From NCBI GenBank assembly GCA_016630955.3, contig CM049994.1:434001-498000 (forward strand): a stretch of 64,000 nucleotides of DNA. Reading direction: 5' to 3'. Under the pieces are notes generated by a model. That model was not told where the DNA came from and did no database searches. It worked only from the letters and a program-made list of their open reading frames with translations. Shown here in pieces: positions 21,906-33,254 of this stretch (position 1 is the stretch's first letter; each line of letters opens with the position of its first letter). Made by a program: the position numbers and the translations under genes. This DNA is from Didymella arachidicola (Eukaryota; Ascomycota; Dothideomycetes; Pleosporales; Didymellaceae).

Positions 21906-24616
21906 TGCTCGTCTGATTCGCGGTTGCACAATCTGTTGACGCGTAGAATGGGTGGGGAGCAGCGAATAAAGCTCGCGGGGTGTTGAACGCGCTATGTGTA
22001 CCGCGTAGTTGATGGGTCGCGACGTGTGTTGATGATGCGCGGTGGTGGTGAGGGTGGTTGGGTCGTGTCGTGGTGGAGTGGGGATATTTGGATCTGGGAG
22101 CTTCGGCCTGAGCGACGAAAGTTACGTCGCGGTCACGTGGTTTCGGGACGCGGTTGCTGTCGATGCGCTGCTGCCCCTGCTTTCACCAAATAAATGCGAG
22201 GTGTTTCACCGAGTACCTCCAGATCACCGCTCTGAGTTTGAAGTTGCTGCAGCCACTGGGTGTCGAGATCGTAATGCTGTCTCGTAATGTTGCTGGTTGA
22301 TTCCAAGGGTTTGGCGTAATGGCGCACGGCCCTCGATGGAGTACAGAAATCGCCCCTCGACACGCAACGCAGAGGGTCCCACGAAAGCAACTGAAAGGAT
22401 GACCGGGTGCGACGACCATGCGTGCTTGTTGATGCGCTGCAGACTTCCGTCTCTTGGTCTGGTGATGAAATTCGACGGGTGCGTTGATCGATGTGGCTGC
22501 TCGGCTCTGCTCTTACTGACAAGCCGCCAATGAGCTAAGCTGCGCCTTCCTGGTAAGGACGCGATTCGTCACTGCGAGTGGCAGCGGTGACGGGACACGC
22601 AGCCCAGCTCACATCTGCTCGCCTGTCAGTGTCTGTCTCTTTCGCTTTTCGTCCTCTACTATACCACCTTGACTGCAGCCTGTATCTGGGAGGGACTATG
22701 CGATTGACGCAGCAACGGAACAAAGATGAAGGTTGCAAGACCCAGGGATCTTCCAGCTTGGAATGGGAACGACCGATTGCATTTTATCTACTGTGATGCT
22801 GGTCAGCTCGCAGAAACTAAGAATCGGTACACATACTTACTGTACTTTACATGTGGAGGATCTCGAAGCTATATAACAACAAGTCCCCCAACACTGTTCG
22901 CAGCCGTCATTTTCTGTTGTCATCCCGGTATCCGCACCAGCACTGCCGTGCAAGTTTCGATTCGATGCGATGAGGAAATACGAAAAGGAAACGAGATGAT
23001 AAACGGCCGTCTGACATGACCTTGTACAGAAAGCATGCGCGGGCGTGAGACCCTTACCACCCATTGTGAGGTTGAAGAGGATAACACAGCTTCAAGGGTG
23101 GCATATCTGGAACGGTGTGGAATAGCCAATGTTTACTGAGTCGATGTTGGACGCGCTCTTGACGGCCCAGGCAGGTTATCGACATATACTGCATCATGCG
23201 CAGCGCATGCGCAGCAGCAAAGACGAGGTTGCTATGCTTACCTGAGTGTCCGTCATGGCACCGACCAGTTCTGGTCGAACCATCAAGGGAATGCTTGAGG
23301 GACCGTGACATTTCAAAGTCGGACTGCATTGTCGGCCCTACGCGACAAAATCCTGGTCCTATGCAATCTAAGATCATACCTATCGTTGCATATACGGTTC
23401 CTAAGGCGAAGCCGAGCAGCGGCACTGCCATGTCCAAGCAAAGCCTGGGGCGGCTTGGTGACGGAGGCCCTCCGCTGCAGCTACTATCGATAAGCTCTTG
23501 TACGCGAGCATACAAGTCTTGGGCGATATTTGATGCTGTCGCGGCATAGATGTTGCGCTCGTCCGGCTGTTCCTTCTGGCTCTGTAAAATGCTTGCATGG
23601 TCGACCCAATGTATAGTTCTGTTGCTGCAGATGGCGCTTCCCATAATGATAGCTCTTTACATGTTGCAAGGCAGAGCAAGACATTGTCTGCCATCCCGCC
23701 AGGTCTTGCCCGACTTTCGCGATTATTCGGTCGTGACAGCAGCCGGCGCATCGCTGTTCGAATCTGCATCGTGTGCGGTTTGTGTAGAGGTCGATAGATA
23801 GTGGGCACGGCAGCTATCTGATCGCCCGAGCCGCCTGAGGTCCTCGCGACGTTTTAGAGAACACTGCATCGTATGCAAGCTCGGCACAAAAGCCCAAACG
23901 TCATTTGGTCATATCTGCAGCCTCAAATGTTCGCATGTTGCGATCGTGACTAGGGGTCCTTCAGGATGAAGGGTCGACCGAGGGGCTGCCATGCACCGAG
24001 GAGACGGCGTTGTTTCCGGCAGTATCATCTTGGTCGTCAAGCAGAATTCCATGGCGCATGGCTTAACGGGGTGTACTCGCTATCGTGAGTGGATTCGGCT
24101 GCTCGCTGATGGTGGTAGGCATGGCGAAGTTGATGTTCGAGGTGGGCGGCTCTGCACATCAAAACGGCCTGCTGGTCTCCTAACGGCGACCACGCCTGGC
24201 ACGTGTCCAGCACATACCGAACTCGATACCCAAATACACATCCCATCCACGACTCCGCAAGATTACCGGGATTGACCGGACTTACCGAAAGAGATAGCTC
24301 ACACATGCTCCCTTGACTGTTAGAAGCAGCTCGAATGTCTGTCTGCAGCAGCGCAGTTACTGGTGTTCCCGTTCTATGCTCATCCACCAGCCGCGAGTTG
24401 CTGACACTAATGCTCCCATACATAACCGTGACAACCCATCAACCGGAAATCCAATAAGCTTCGGACATCTGAAACGCATCTTAGACCGCCCTATTCTTAC
24501 ACGACGGCGCAAGCGTTCACCACTGGCGGCTCGTGCTCCCATGCTAGTGCGGGGAGTTGCAGATCGTTAGGACATTTCTCAAGATTGCACCAACACGGTC
24601 CCCACCACTCACAAAC
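21906..24616. other. gene-poor interval of 2.7 kb
   Basis: The first few hundred bases are the promoter of the PWWP gene and the last few hundred that of the CBS gene. Between them no gene can be supported except a weak minus-strand candidate at 23054-23644, listed separately. No repeats or RNA genes seen. Confidence 0.4.
23054..23644 (-). CDS. weak candidate gene, hypothetical
   Basis: A 196-codon ATG-started minus-strand frame. Its middle has a plausible hydrophobic segment (MAVPLLGFALGTVYATIGMI) after a soluble helix (NIAQDLYARVQELIDSS). The rest is rich in Cys, His and Arg with no recognisable domain. It could be a small membrane protein, one exon of a larger gene, or chance. Recorded because the helix-plus-span arrangement is better than the other frames in this interval. 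Confidence 0.25.
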   Translation of the reverse strand: MGSAICSNRTIHWVDHASILQSQKEQPDERNIYAATASNIAQDLYARVQELIDSSCSGGPPSPSRPRLCLDMAVPLLGFALGTVYATIGMILDCIGPGFCRVGPTMQSDFEMSRSLKHSLDGSTRTGRCHDGHSGKHSNLVFAAAHALRMMQYMSITCLGRQERVQHRLSKHWLFHTVPDMPPLKLCYPLQPHNGW

Positions 24617-25166
24617 ATGGCAACGCAGACACCCACCACAAATGGCGAGCAGAGTGCCGAATACAAGGCGCTGTGGGCGAACAAATACCGTGGAGTACGC
24701 ATGATCTGCAGCCCTGGTGGAAGCAAGTGCTGATGCTATTTTCCAGGCCACAGTAGAAGACCTCGATCCACCGCCTGCCCTCTCCGTTAGCCCTACCGAC
24801 CCAATCTCATGGGCGCTCATGAGCGGCCTCGAGCGCGACTATACACATCTGACGGTAGTGTCGAAAGAGAACCGCGCTCTGCTTGGCTACATCAGCATCC
24901 CGCGCCTACAAGAGCTGCTCAAGGAGGGCAAGGTCGGCGAAAACGACCCGGTGCAAGCAGCAATGCACAAATTTCAGCGCCGTGGGCGGCGGTACAAGGT
25001 CATTGATATGGAGACACCACTCGAGGAGCTTGAGGAGTTCTTCAAGGGCGGAGTAGATGGCAGCGGGAAGCAGGAGTTTGCAGTCGTCACAGATGCAAGC
25101 CGCAAGTTCGTCCTGGGTGTTGCAACGACAGATGACTTGGACAAGTTTCTGAAGACGAGAGCCTGA
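24617..25166 (+). CDS. CBS-domain protein
   Basis: Predicted adenine-nucleotide-sensing protein made of one CBS pair. Exon 1 is 24617-24694, encoding MATQTPTTNGEQSAEYKALW and the next six residues. Exon 2 is 24747-25166. The 52-bp intron has GTACGC and TTTTCCAG ends, and the joined product has 165 residues. The first CBS half contains HLTVVSKENRALLGYISI and the second FAVVTDASRKFVLGVATTDD, both with the beta-beta-alpha signature (VV-D/K...LGVAT-DDL). There is no attached enzyme or channel domain. Starting inside exon 2 would lose the conserved N-terminal helix, so the spliced model is preferred. Confidence 0.8.
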
Positions 25167-25749
25167 AGAAATAATATGGAGGCTAGGGAACTTGGAGTGA
25201 GATGGCCTGCATTACTTGGCGTTTTCATGGGGATACCACATTAGAAGAACTGCAAGAAGGAGGTGTTACGGAGATGTCAGTGAGGGTTGATTCAACATGC
25301 CCTCCGCGGAGTGGGCTGCACCATGCGCATCGAGTCTGAGGCTCTGCAGCAGAATGAAGAGCAATCTTCAAAGGACCTAGTGGCTCGCCTATGTAGATCC
25401 TGGACGTCAATCACGATCGAAATGAGATGAATGTCGTGCGCTGGATCGCAGATCAGACCCTCCACCGCAGCCCAGCCCCTTCACCGCACTCTGGTGAAAG
25501 CGCACGAACAACCCTGCTGATATCACGACCATTGCACGACGCCAAAGAAACTAGACGTCATGCTGCTCTGTTTAGGTTTAGTGAGGCTCAGCCCTATCCG
25601 CGTTCCTCAACGACCCATGGATTCGGCAACGGACCCGACGCAGACCAGCCGACAATCTCTCGAATAATCGCAGCGCCCGACTTTGCTCAAACTCTGCAAC
25701 CCCCGCGGCCCCATGCGCTTGTAACCCTCGACACCGGGAGCCTCGCCCC
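25167..25749. other. intergenic, CBS gene to PTC7
   Basis: 583 bp between two plus-strand genes, without an open frame of interest. It contains the 3' region of the CBS gene and the promoter and leader of the phosphatase gene. Confidence 0.5.
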
Positions 25750-26976
25750 ATGCCATCCCAGACGCTCGCTGGCATGCCCGCTCTCCTCTTCCGCCTGCGC
25801 AGCCCCGGTCCCCACCTCCCGCGCGTGAACGCCGCCGCCCTACCACCAACAGCGCCGTGGTCGCCATGGCGGCATACAACAGCACGCGCGCAAACACGGT
25901 GCTACGCCCAGCAGCCGCACCAGCCCACGCTCGGCACCACGACGCCCGTAGAAGATGAAAGCGCACGACCGCCCATAAAATCGCCCTTCTACTTCGAAGC
26001 CGGGTACGCGTGTTTCGCGAAGAGGCCGAGTCGCCCGTTCCCACCGCCCTTCCTCTCGCTCCCATCGACAAGCTTCTCCGAGCCGCTGAGCACGCACAGC
26101 CGCGCGCGGGACCGGCGGCCGAAAGTCGATGGGGCCATGATCCGCGGCGTGACCAACGGCGACGACGCCGTGCTGGTCAGCGAGTACTTCATCGGCGCAA
26201 ACGACGGGGTCGGCGCGTGGGCTACGCGGGAGCGCGGGCACGCGGCGCTGTGGTCGCGACTGATACTGCATTTCTGGAGTCTGGAGGTCGAGAACAGTCC
26301 GTTCAGTGCGCAGGATCCGCCGCGACCGATACAGTACCTGCAGACGGCGTTTGAGAAGACCAAGGCTGCGACCAGCGAGCCCAACGAGTGGCACGGCACC
26401 ACGACCGCCGTGGGCGCGCTGCTGAGCGCCAACGAAACGGACGAGCCGCTGCTGTACGTGACGCAGATTGGCGACGGCCAGATCCTCGTCATCCGCCCGT
26501 CGACGCGCGAGGTCCTGTTCCGCACCGAGGAGCAGTGGCACTGGTTCGACTGTCCGCGGCAGCTGGGCACCAATTCGCCCGACACCCCAGAGCAGAACGC
26601 GGTTGTCGACACGATACCCATCCGCGAAGACGACGTCGTCATCGCCATGACAGATGGCGTTGTGGATAACCTGTGGGAACACGAGGTCGTGGCGAACGTG
26701 TGCGAGTCGCTCGAGAATTGGCGTGCCGAGGGCACCAAAGAAGCCACCGGGCAGGAAGTTGGCGAGAATGGGAAAGACGACCAAGAGCAGAGCTACGCAG
26801 ACGGAATGCGCTTCGTGGCGCAGCGGCTCGTGAATGCTGCGCGTGAGATTGCCGAGGACCCCTTTGCTGAGAGTCCGTACATGGAGAAGGCGATTGACGA
26901 GGGACTGAGTATAGAGGGGGGCAAGCTCGACGACATCAGTGTTGTTGCTGCGCAGTGCAAGAGGCGCAAGGGCTGA
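25750..26976 (+). CDS. PTC7: PTC7-type mitochondrial protein phosphatase 2C
   Basis: Mn/Mg-dependent serine/threonine phosphatase; in yeast Ptc7 acts in mitochondria and affects coenzyme Q synthesis. Single exon, 408 residues. The Arg/Ala-rich N-terminus ([20 protein letters not shown]) looks like a mitochondrial presequence. Metal-binding motifs are present: FIGANDGVGAW (residues near 150), GTTTAVGALL, TQIGDGQILVIRP, MTDGVVDNLWEHEV and the C-terminal LDDISVVAA. The FYFEAGYACFAKRP block before the domain corresponds to the YSYGAGVASKPKR-like start of the family. GAN replaces the more usual VAD in the first motif, but the metal-ligand Asp is kept. A second ATG at 25774 is a possible start. Confidence 0.87.
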   Translation: MPSQTLAGMPALLFRLRSPGPHLPRVNAAALPPTAPWSPWRHTTARAQTRCYAQQPHQPTLGTTTPVEDESARPPIKSPFYFEAGYACFAKRPSRPFPPPFLSLPSTSFSEPLSTHSRARDRRPKVDGAMIRGVTNGDDAVLVSEYFIGANDGVGAWATRERGHAALWSRLILHFWSLEVENSPFSAQDPPRPIQYLQTAFEKTKAATSEPNEWHGTTTAVGALLSANETDEPLLYVTQIGDGQILVIRPSTREVLFRTEEQWHWFDCPRQLGTNSPDTPEQNAVVDTIPIREDDVVIAMTDGVVDNLWEHEVVANVCESLENWRAEGTKEATGQEVGENGKDDQEQSYADGMRFVAQRLVNAAREIAEDPFAESPYMEKAIDEGLSIEGGKLDDISVVAAQCKRRKG

Positions 26977-27379
26977 AGATTTGGACGCAATTCGGCGCTA
27001 CAGTCACGACATCAGATTCGGCAGCTGACGGCCTTCGATATTCGAGGCCACGAAAAGGGCCTGCAACCAGGGCAGAGCCGTCCCAGCGTCCGGCACGCGC
27101 ACCCAGTGCTCCAATGTCCTCAAAGCGACAGTCAAGGTCCGGGAGGCCGTCACAAATAATGAGTGAGGGCTTCACGAGATATGGATTTGATCTTGGTATC
27201 GACGTCTATAGTACAAGTGCTCTAGATATGTTCGCTTTTGGCGCGTATTGCACAAGATCTATTATTCGAGCCCAGCTAGAATGGAAATACTCTAGGTGTT
27301 GCGGAAAGATTGGGAACGGTCAGGTCTACTGGTTCTGAAGCATGTCTCACATTCGCGATGCTGCAAATGTTGTACCAAC
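26977..27379. other. convergent 3' region
   Basis: 403 bp between the 3' ends of PTC7 (+) and the SRRM1-like gene (-); nothing recognisable beyond 3' regions. Confidence 0.5.
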
Positions 27380-28782
27380 CTAATCATCTAAGCTCTTCTC
27401 TCTTCGCGGCGACTCCGAAGGTGATCTTGTAGCGCGCTTTCTGTTGCGAGCGCTTCGACTGTGAGATCTCGATCTGCTTGAGCTGGGAGAGCGTTTGCGT
27501 TTCTTGATGTCAGCCGGCGACCCTGATCCAACATCTGAAGGGGAACGTCTGCGTCGTCGTACGGGGCTTACAGACCGTGAACTGCTTGATCTTGCGCGGC
27601 GGCGGCGCGGCGGTGTGCGGGATCGTGACCTTGACAGCCTGGGTGCTGGTGAGCTCGCTTTCTCTTTTGGGGAAGCAGATCGAGATTTATGCCTGGGTAG
27701 CCTTCTACTGTCGTTGCTAGGGGACCACGCCCTGTCCCGTCCACCGCCCCTTCGTTTACGTCGTGGAGAAGGCGACCGCCTCGACCGACGTGGAGGGGAC
27801 CTTGAGCGACTGCTTGAGGGAGAGCGTCTTCGGCGTCTTGGTGGTGTGCGCGAACGGTCGCTTGACGGGGAGCGGCGGGTGCGTCTCGGTGGAGGAGATC
27901 GAGACCGACTGCCCGACGGCGAGCGACGATCTCGCGAACTATCACGGCCGCGACCTCTGCCACGTCCACCGCTTGGAACGTAGATGTCACGCTCGCGGCG
28001 TGGTGGTGACCGGCGTCTTCTGTTGCTGGTCAGAGAGCGCCCTGCAGCATTATGGGTACGAACTTACGGAGGTGGTGACCGCGAGTCTCGGCGTGGAGGT
28101 CGACGATCAAAGTCTCTGCCACCTCTACCTCCTCTCTCTCCACGGTAGCCTCCTCGATCTCCGCGCTCTCCACGGAAGCCGCCTCTCCCACGACCACGGC
28201 TCCGATCCCCTCGGTCGCTTCGGTCGCCCCGATCTGGGCGCTCGGTGTCGCGGAACATGTTCACAATATCATCTTGGTCTGACTGTTCCTTACGACGAGT
28301 CTCGGCGGCTGCTTTGGAGAGCTGGAGGGTGTCAGTCACTATTCCGGTATGCTGCGACTCGAGATCCTCACCTGCTCTTGCTGCAATTCAAGCTTTTTCG
28401 CCTCGAGCATCTCCTTTGGCACGCCCATAGGGCTATCCTGGGCGCTCAACATCAAATCCCACAGCTCTTTGCAGAATGCTGGCGTGTCTTTGTTGAGGAA
28501 ACCGGTGAGTTGGATCTGGATCTCCTTGATCTTAGGCTGTTGGCATGTGAGCGAATATTTGGTAGCTATACGCGTGTCTGTACGCACGAATTGGTTTTGC
28601 TCAATCAGGTTGTAGCAGGTCTCCACCACAATGTCATCCTCGTCACCCAGAATATCCGTGATCTTCTGTGCAATCCACTTCTTCATCAGATCGATGTTGA
28701 CTTTCTCAATGTCAACCTTACGATCGAACTCTGGCGGAAATTTGGTGGCCTTCAGGCGCTTTTGATCAATGCTGAGTGCCAT
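27380..28782 (-). CDS. PWI-domain SR-related splicing protein (SRRM1-like)
   Basis: Nuclear mRNA-processing factor of the SRm160/SRRM1 type. Three exons, 28372-28782, 28068-28321 and 27380-28019, join to 434 residues through GTGAGG and GTAAGT donors. The first exon holds the PWI domain: KFPPEFDRKVDIEKVNIDLM, then KWIAQKITDILG and FLNKDTPAFCKELWDLMLSA. Exon 2 carries a short helix and an RGG-rich region with repeats of RGERGDRGGY and similar. Exon 3 is a roughly 210-residue RS-like domain dense in SRSRSP, RRRSPS and PPRRR units. The open frames on the opposite strand across this region are shadows of the repetitive RS/RGG code. Confidence 0.88.
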
Positions 28783-29451
28783 GGTTGCTGCGACAGATTC
28801 GTAGCTCGGTCCTGTCGGTAAGATCGAGGAGGACTGGGCTGTGGAGTCGCGAGGACGAACGCGAACGATGATGCAGTCTTGGCTTGGCGACCGGAGGTCG
28901 TACTTTCCTCCGCAAACGCGTCACCATCAATCACATAAACACATCTTTCGGTGACGCGAAACATTGGCTCGAAGCCACAAGAGTCTGGAGACCTGAAGCA
29001 AATCAATTTTCAATTGCACACATCTTGTGATCCAATTACTCCTTTGATGGCTGGCTATAGTTCGAGCACCCCTCGACTTGCACCCACATGCAATCAAGAC
29101 GGCAATGCGCATCGACATGCGTAGAGCAGCACTCCAAACCATCAAATTCTGGCATGAGTACAAGATCACACACCACGAAGCACTAACTTTGCGATCACTA
29201 ACGTGGAAGAGCCGCGCCTTCCCGCCATGAACACTCCAGGATAGAACTTGCCAATGACAATCACAACTTCTTCTACTGCCATGCGACGCAGTAAACAACG
29301 TAGATCGCAATGCCTTCCCCTCATATCAGCTATTTTTCAACTCCACCCATCACTCTACTATTGCCCGTATTCACTGCAGCCATTCTTTGCCTTTACCATC
29401 TTACCACCCACTAAGGCTTCTTCTCGGCGAGCACCTTTCCTAACGATCATC
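28783..29451. promoter_or_regulatory. divergent intergenic region
   Basis: 669 bp between the divergent SRRM1-like gene and the Pro/Glu-rich gene, expected to hold both promoters. No individual element can be assigned with confidence. Confidence 0.4.
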
Positions 29452-30427
29452 ATGGCAGACGCTGATCCCCCCGTTGCTGCGCCAGAAGAGGCCTCTGTTG
29501 AAGAGGAACAGCCTCAACCTGCCGAGGAACCTCCCGCGGATGAAGCAGCAGCAGAGCCACCTGTTCCAGAACCTGCTCCAGAGCCAACAGCCGAGGAACC
29601 ACCAGCAGACGAACCACCGCCCATGGAGGAGAAGGTCGCTGAAGAGCCTCCTGCGGCGGAAGCACCAGTACCTGAAGAGCCTACCGAAGAGCCTCCTGTG
29701 GAAGAGAAAGTTGCCGAGCCCGAGCCCGAGCCAGCAGCAAATCCTCCGGTGGACGAACCCACCGAAGACCCCCAGCCTGAACCTGAAGCTGAACCTACTG
29801 AAGAGGCGCCTGTCGTTCAGCGCTCTGCCGAGACTGAGGAACCAGCAGCCGAAGCAGTAGCCGACTCCGCTGGCGAACCCCAGCCTCAAGGTGAACCTGA
29901 CCCTGTCAATGATCTCATAGATATGTATGCTGAGCTCGCATCAGAGGAACCACCCGTGGAAGAGAAAGTGGCTGGTCCCGAGCCCGACCCATCGCCTGAG
30001 CCCCCCCTGGATGCAGTCGAGCCAGAACCTACACCTGAAGCTCAAGCTCAGCCTGCACCCGAAGAAGCCGCTCTTGAACCCGAAGCATCACCAGAGCCAG
30101 CTCCAGAAGCACCACCTGAGGCACAGCCGGAGGTGGTTCAGCGATCGGCACAACCGGAAGCTCTGTAAGTCTTGAGGCACAATCGACACCGAGTATGAAC
30201 TTACGCTTTCCAGCCCACCGCCAGCCTCTGTTATATCGGTAAAGCCCCGAAAGCGAGACACATGGCGCAGCAAATTGGCTGCCGGTGGCAACAGTAAACA
30301 GCGATTGCTCTTAGCTACAGCGCCGAAGGAGACGAAACCCCTCGTGGCGGCACTGCAACAGGAAAAGGCGAAGGGCATGGACATCAAACCCATGATTGAC
30401 GGCATGTTGGCCACGATTGCATCGTAG
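29452..30427 (+). CDS. Pro/Glu-rich low-complexity protein
   Basis: I do not recognise the family. Two exons, 29452-30164 and 30214-30427, with GTAAGT donor and TTTCCAG acceptor, give 308 residues. About 235 residues are an acidic repeat array of Glu, Pro and Ala, with imperfect units of the EEPPVEEKVAEPEP type and two copies of VVQRSA. The short second exon is different: basic, Lys/Arg-rich, with the predicted helix TKPLVAALQQEKAKGMDIKP and the end MIDGMLATIAS. That suggests a folded C-terminal module on a disordered acidic leash. No signal peptide or membrane span. Tandem repeats make the first exon prone to length change between strains. Confidence 0.65.
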
Positions 30428-30758
30428 TTGGGGTGGGAAACTGAGGCACACCGCCGTTGATATTCCTGCTTAGCAAGCAAGTCCTACTTCGAAACCTATG
30501 CAAGCTCTCATGATACACGGCTTGCTTCCAGTGTCTACTGAGTTCCCATGCGCCCATCATGTTTATCAATTGATCCATGCTCGAAGTACTGGAGATAACA
30601 GCAAAATTGCTGTAATGAGTCGGGAGATATCAGCACTCAAAGGTTTGAACAGTTAACCAACTCGTTGTTGCTATGCATGTATACAGTGCCCATTTACTGC
30701 CGGGCATTCTCATCCTTATCGGTGGTCATGATATTACAGTCGAGATACAACCGGCAGC
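30428..30758. other. convergent 3' region
   Basis: 331 bp between convergent genes; no gene seen. Confidence 0.5.
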
Positions 30759-31838
30759 TCATAGCTGAGGTGTCTCCTTCCTCTCGCCAATAGTGTTTAA
30801 GAAAGCAGTGTGTACATGCTCAGTCAGATCGCTGGCCTGCAGCGAACGACCCTTCTCCTTGAAAGCCAACCTCGAGCATTCCCTTGTGATGACGCTTCCA
30901 CCGTAGGCAGCCAGAGCCAAGGTCTCGCTTCGTTCCATGCTGTTGTCGTGATCCCAGATCCTGTCGTGGTACGCGGCGCGATATGCCAGCAGTGTGGCCA
31001 AGCTACCTGTAAGGGTATCACCCTGACCACCAGAGCGCTTCAAGCCGCCCTCGCCCTCGGACACGAGAGTGTGATCGCCGTTAGAAATGTAGTCCTTAGA
31101 TCCCTTCTGGATGATTGTGACGCCGCCGAAGGCCTTAGACAGCTTGCTGCACAGCTCCGCCGGGTCACCCTCGTTAACATCGACCCCCTTTGCCTTAGCC
31201 AGGCGCCCGAACTCGACGACATTGGGCGTCAGAATGCACTCCTTGCAGCCCTCGACCAGCTCTGGACGTGTCTGTGCGAGGAACAGACCGTCTGCGTCCA
31301 GTACAAAGGGGATGCCCTGCTTTCTCGCTTCCTCGATCACTTTGGCACATGTGTCTTGCATCAGCTTATCCCGACCCAGGCCTGGCCCGATCACAATGAC
31401 GTGCAGCCGCGACAGCATGCCTACGACTTCGGCGGATACCGACTCGGCGGATTCGGATTGGGCGACGTTCTTCTCCTGGCGCATGATGGGATGGACCATG
31501 AGGTTGGGCGAGTATGTCTTTATAACGGCGGCGGCACCGGGCTCGCAGATGACGTGAGACTGAGACAGGTCAGTTGTAAGCTTGTTGGAAGGAACAAGTG
31601 AGGGGTTACCATATCGCAGCCCAGCTTTGCGCTGGCCATGGCGGAGAAGTAGGGTGCGCCTGTGTAGTCTTCGCTGCCACCGATGACGCCTACACGACCG
31701 AGTTGGCCTGAGATACATGTCAGTATTGCTTCGAAAAAGTTTGGAAGGAGTGAAATCACCCTTGTGGAAGCTCTCCAGCATGGGCGGGACCATGTTGTAC
31801 ACCTTTTTGAGAAGGTCTTTCCTTGCTGCGGACGCCAT
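30759..31838 (-). CDS. ATP-dependent (S)-NAD(P)H-hydrate dehydratase
   Basis: Metabolite-repair enzyme that converts damaged NAD(P)H hydrate back to NAD(P)H using ATP (CARKD/NAXD family, ribokinase-like fold). Three exons, 31760-31838, 31610-31707 and 30759-31559, give 325 residues with in-frame junctions. The joints fall before [20 protein letters not shown] and inside GCDM-SHVICE. Visible motifs are GPGLGRD, the [11 protein letters not shown] helix and the nucleotide/substrate loop [16 protein letters not shown]. Length and motif order are typical. No strong targeting peptide in this start; an upstream in-frame ATG was not found. Confidence 0.92.
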   Translation of the reverse strand: MASAARKDLLKKVYNMVPPMLESFHKGDFTPSKLFRSNTDMYLRPTRSCRRHRWQRRLHRRTLLLRHGQRKAGLRYGNPSLVPSNKLTTDLSQSHVICEPGAAAVIKTYSPNLMVHPIMRQEKNVAQSESAESVSAEVVGMLSRLHVIVIGPGLGRDKLMQDTCAKVIEEARKQGIPFVLDADGLFLAQTRPELVEGCKECILTPNVVEFGRLAKAKGVDVNEGDPAELCSKLSKAFGGVTIIQKGSKDYISNGDHTLVSEGEGGLKRSGGQGDTLTGSLATLLAYRAAYHDRIWDHDNSMERSETLALAAYGGSVITRECSRLAFKEKGRSLQASDLTEHVHTAFLNTIGERKETPQL

Positions 31839-32313
31839 TGTGAAGGGTTGCGGTGTAAATGCAGGAGTTGAAATGTGGAGGGTATCAATTGAAGGGTGCT
31901 ACAAAGCAAGTTGGAGTGTTGAAAGCCTGGGATTGTGTGGACGGAGCATCGCTGCGAAAGTCAAACAGTGATGTTTGAACATGAGGTCATAATGATCCGT
32001 GAAGATGCGAAGCGGGACGGGAAAATGTGGGGAAGCTGTACGCGACGCGCCGCTGACATCTTGTTCTCGATAACACCAGCAATCAGCATGTTCACCACGG
32101 CGGATTTTCATACGATATCCAGGTGTTATCTGGTCTATTTGTATACGTGGATATGTATACAGTGAACTAACCTTGTAGCGCACGTATGGTTACGTTGACC
32201 CTCGTGCATGTAGGCGCGCCATGAGTGTCTGTGTTTCCCATCATTTTTCTCTCGTGTATTGTGCTGCCATCATTGCTGTCTGGAGGAAGGCCTTTCTTGC
32301 AATGAATTCCTGC
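31839..32313. other. intergenic, NAXD promoter and 2EXR gene 3' end
   Basis: 475 bp without an open frame of note; it should contain the promoter of the dehydratase gene on the minus strand. Confidence 0.45.
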
Positions 32314-32913
32314 TCAATTCTCTCCCGAGACATCCTTGACTGTGATCTTGACTGCTTGCCCAACCTGGCGATCTTTCTCTAATGCCTGTCGAATCTTGAC
32401 CAAGTAGGCCTTCCTGACTTCTTCAGTGATGGTCTCTGGCATGACGATCACGACATGATTGAGAGATCTCTGACCCCTAAGCACCCCCAACCTGCGGATG
32501 TCACCCTTCCCCATCCTGTAGTCTAAGGGCTGCAGTTCGACCGACCTGATATACTGCAAACCCGGCTGAAGGGCATCACTGACGGAGAAGAATAGACATA
32601 TATCACAACAGCCGAACGTGTTAACGGAGTAGGCAAGATATAGGCCTATCTCAGAGCGAGACTGCTTGCATGTATGGCGTATGGCGGCTTGTTCGATGCG
32701 GCTGAAACGTTTCTCAGTCCGTCGTTCACTTCCACGGCATTCGAATTGGATGGTCTTTCCGCCAAGCGCATATTTGTAGATTATGTTGCGTATCTCACCA
32801 GGCAGACTCAAGAGTGGTGATTGCTGCTGGTTGTACCGAGTGCTTTTGGTGTCAGTAGCTCCCTCTCCAAGTTTGTGTAATGGAACTTACATGGGGCCCT
32901 TTAACTGGTCCAT
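32314..32913 (-). CDS. 2EXR-like (F-box-like) domain protein
   Basis: Member of a large fungal group of short proteins with an N-terminal LPGEIRNIIYKYAL motif, often called 2EXR or F-box-like, of unknown function. Two exons, 32891-32913 and 32314-32842, with GTAAGT donor and CAAAAG acceptor, join MDQLKGP to ITRYNQQQSPLLSLPGEIRN. The total is 183 residues. The body has a CKQSRSEIGLYL helix, which is where family members carry C/N-R-Q-I-R-xE, and a conserved Cys-rich strand NTFGCCDICLFF. The model is supported by the frame-preserving splice and the typical PLL-LPGEIRN context. Confidence 0.72.
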
Positions 32914-33254
32914 ACTGGAGATATGTGAGTGTCGGAAGTGGGTGGAGGGTTAGATTGACCTGCTCTGAAGGCGTGGGTTGGATATCTTTTGAAAAAATCT
33001 TTTTATGGTGACAGTGAAGGTAAGTAGCTGCGTGACGAGGCACGGGGTGTTCGCACGCTGGTTCCTGGCAGCGCTTACCACCAATTACGTTCTAGCTCGA
33101 GGGATGTAGGCGTTGTGCACTCGTAAGTGACTGCATAAGATTCTACAAAGTCGAGCGAAGGGAAAAAGACATGAACACTCTAGAGGCTGGCACAAAAGGC
33201 ACAAATTGACATAGAACCTATAGACTCAATTGGTTTTACAGCCGTTATGGAAGG
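32914..33254. other. intergenic, 2EXR promoter
   Basis: 341 bp between two minus-strand genes; no gene, repeat or RNA seen. Confidence 0.45.

Noticed and set aside
25840..26784. Minus-strand open frames of 314 and 252 codons
   Set aside because: They lie antisense to the PTC7 gene, whose phosphatase motifs are certain; GC-rich coding DNA produces such shadows.
27763..28821. Plus-strand open frame of 352 codons
   Set aside because: Antisense to the SRRM1-like gene; long only because RS- and RGG-coding repeats lack stops in that frame.
30810..31601. Plus-strand open frame of 263 codons
   Set aside because: Antisense shadow of the NAD(P)HX dehydratase gene.
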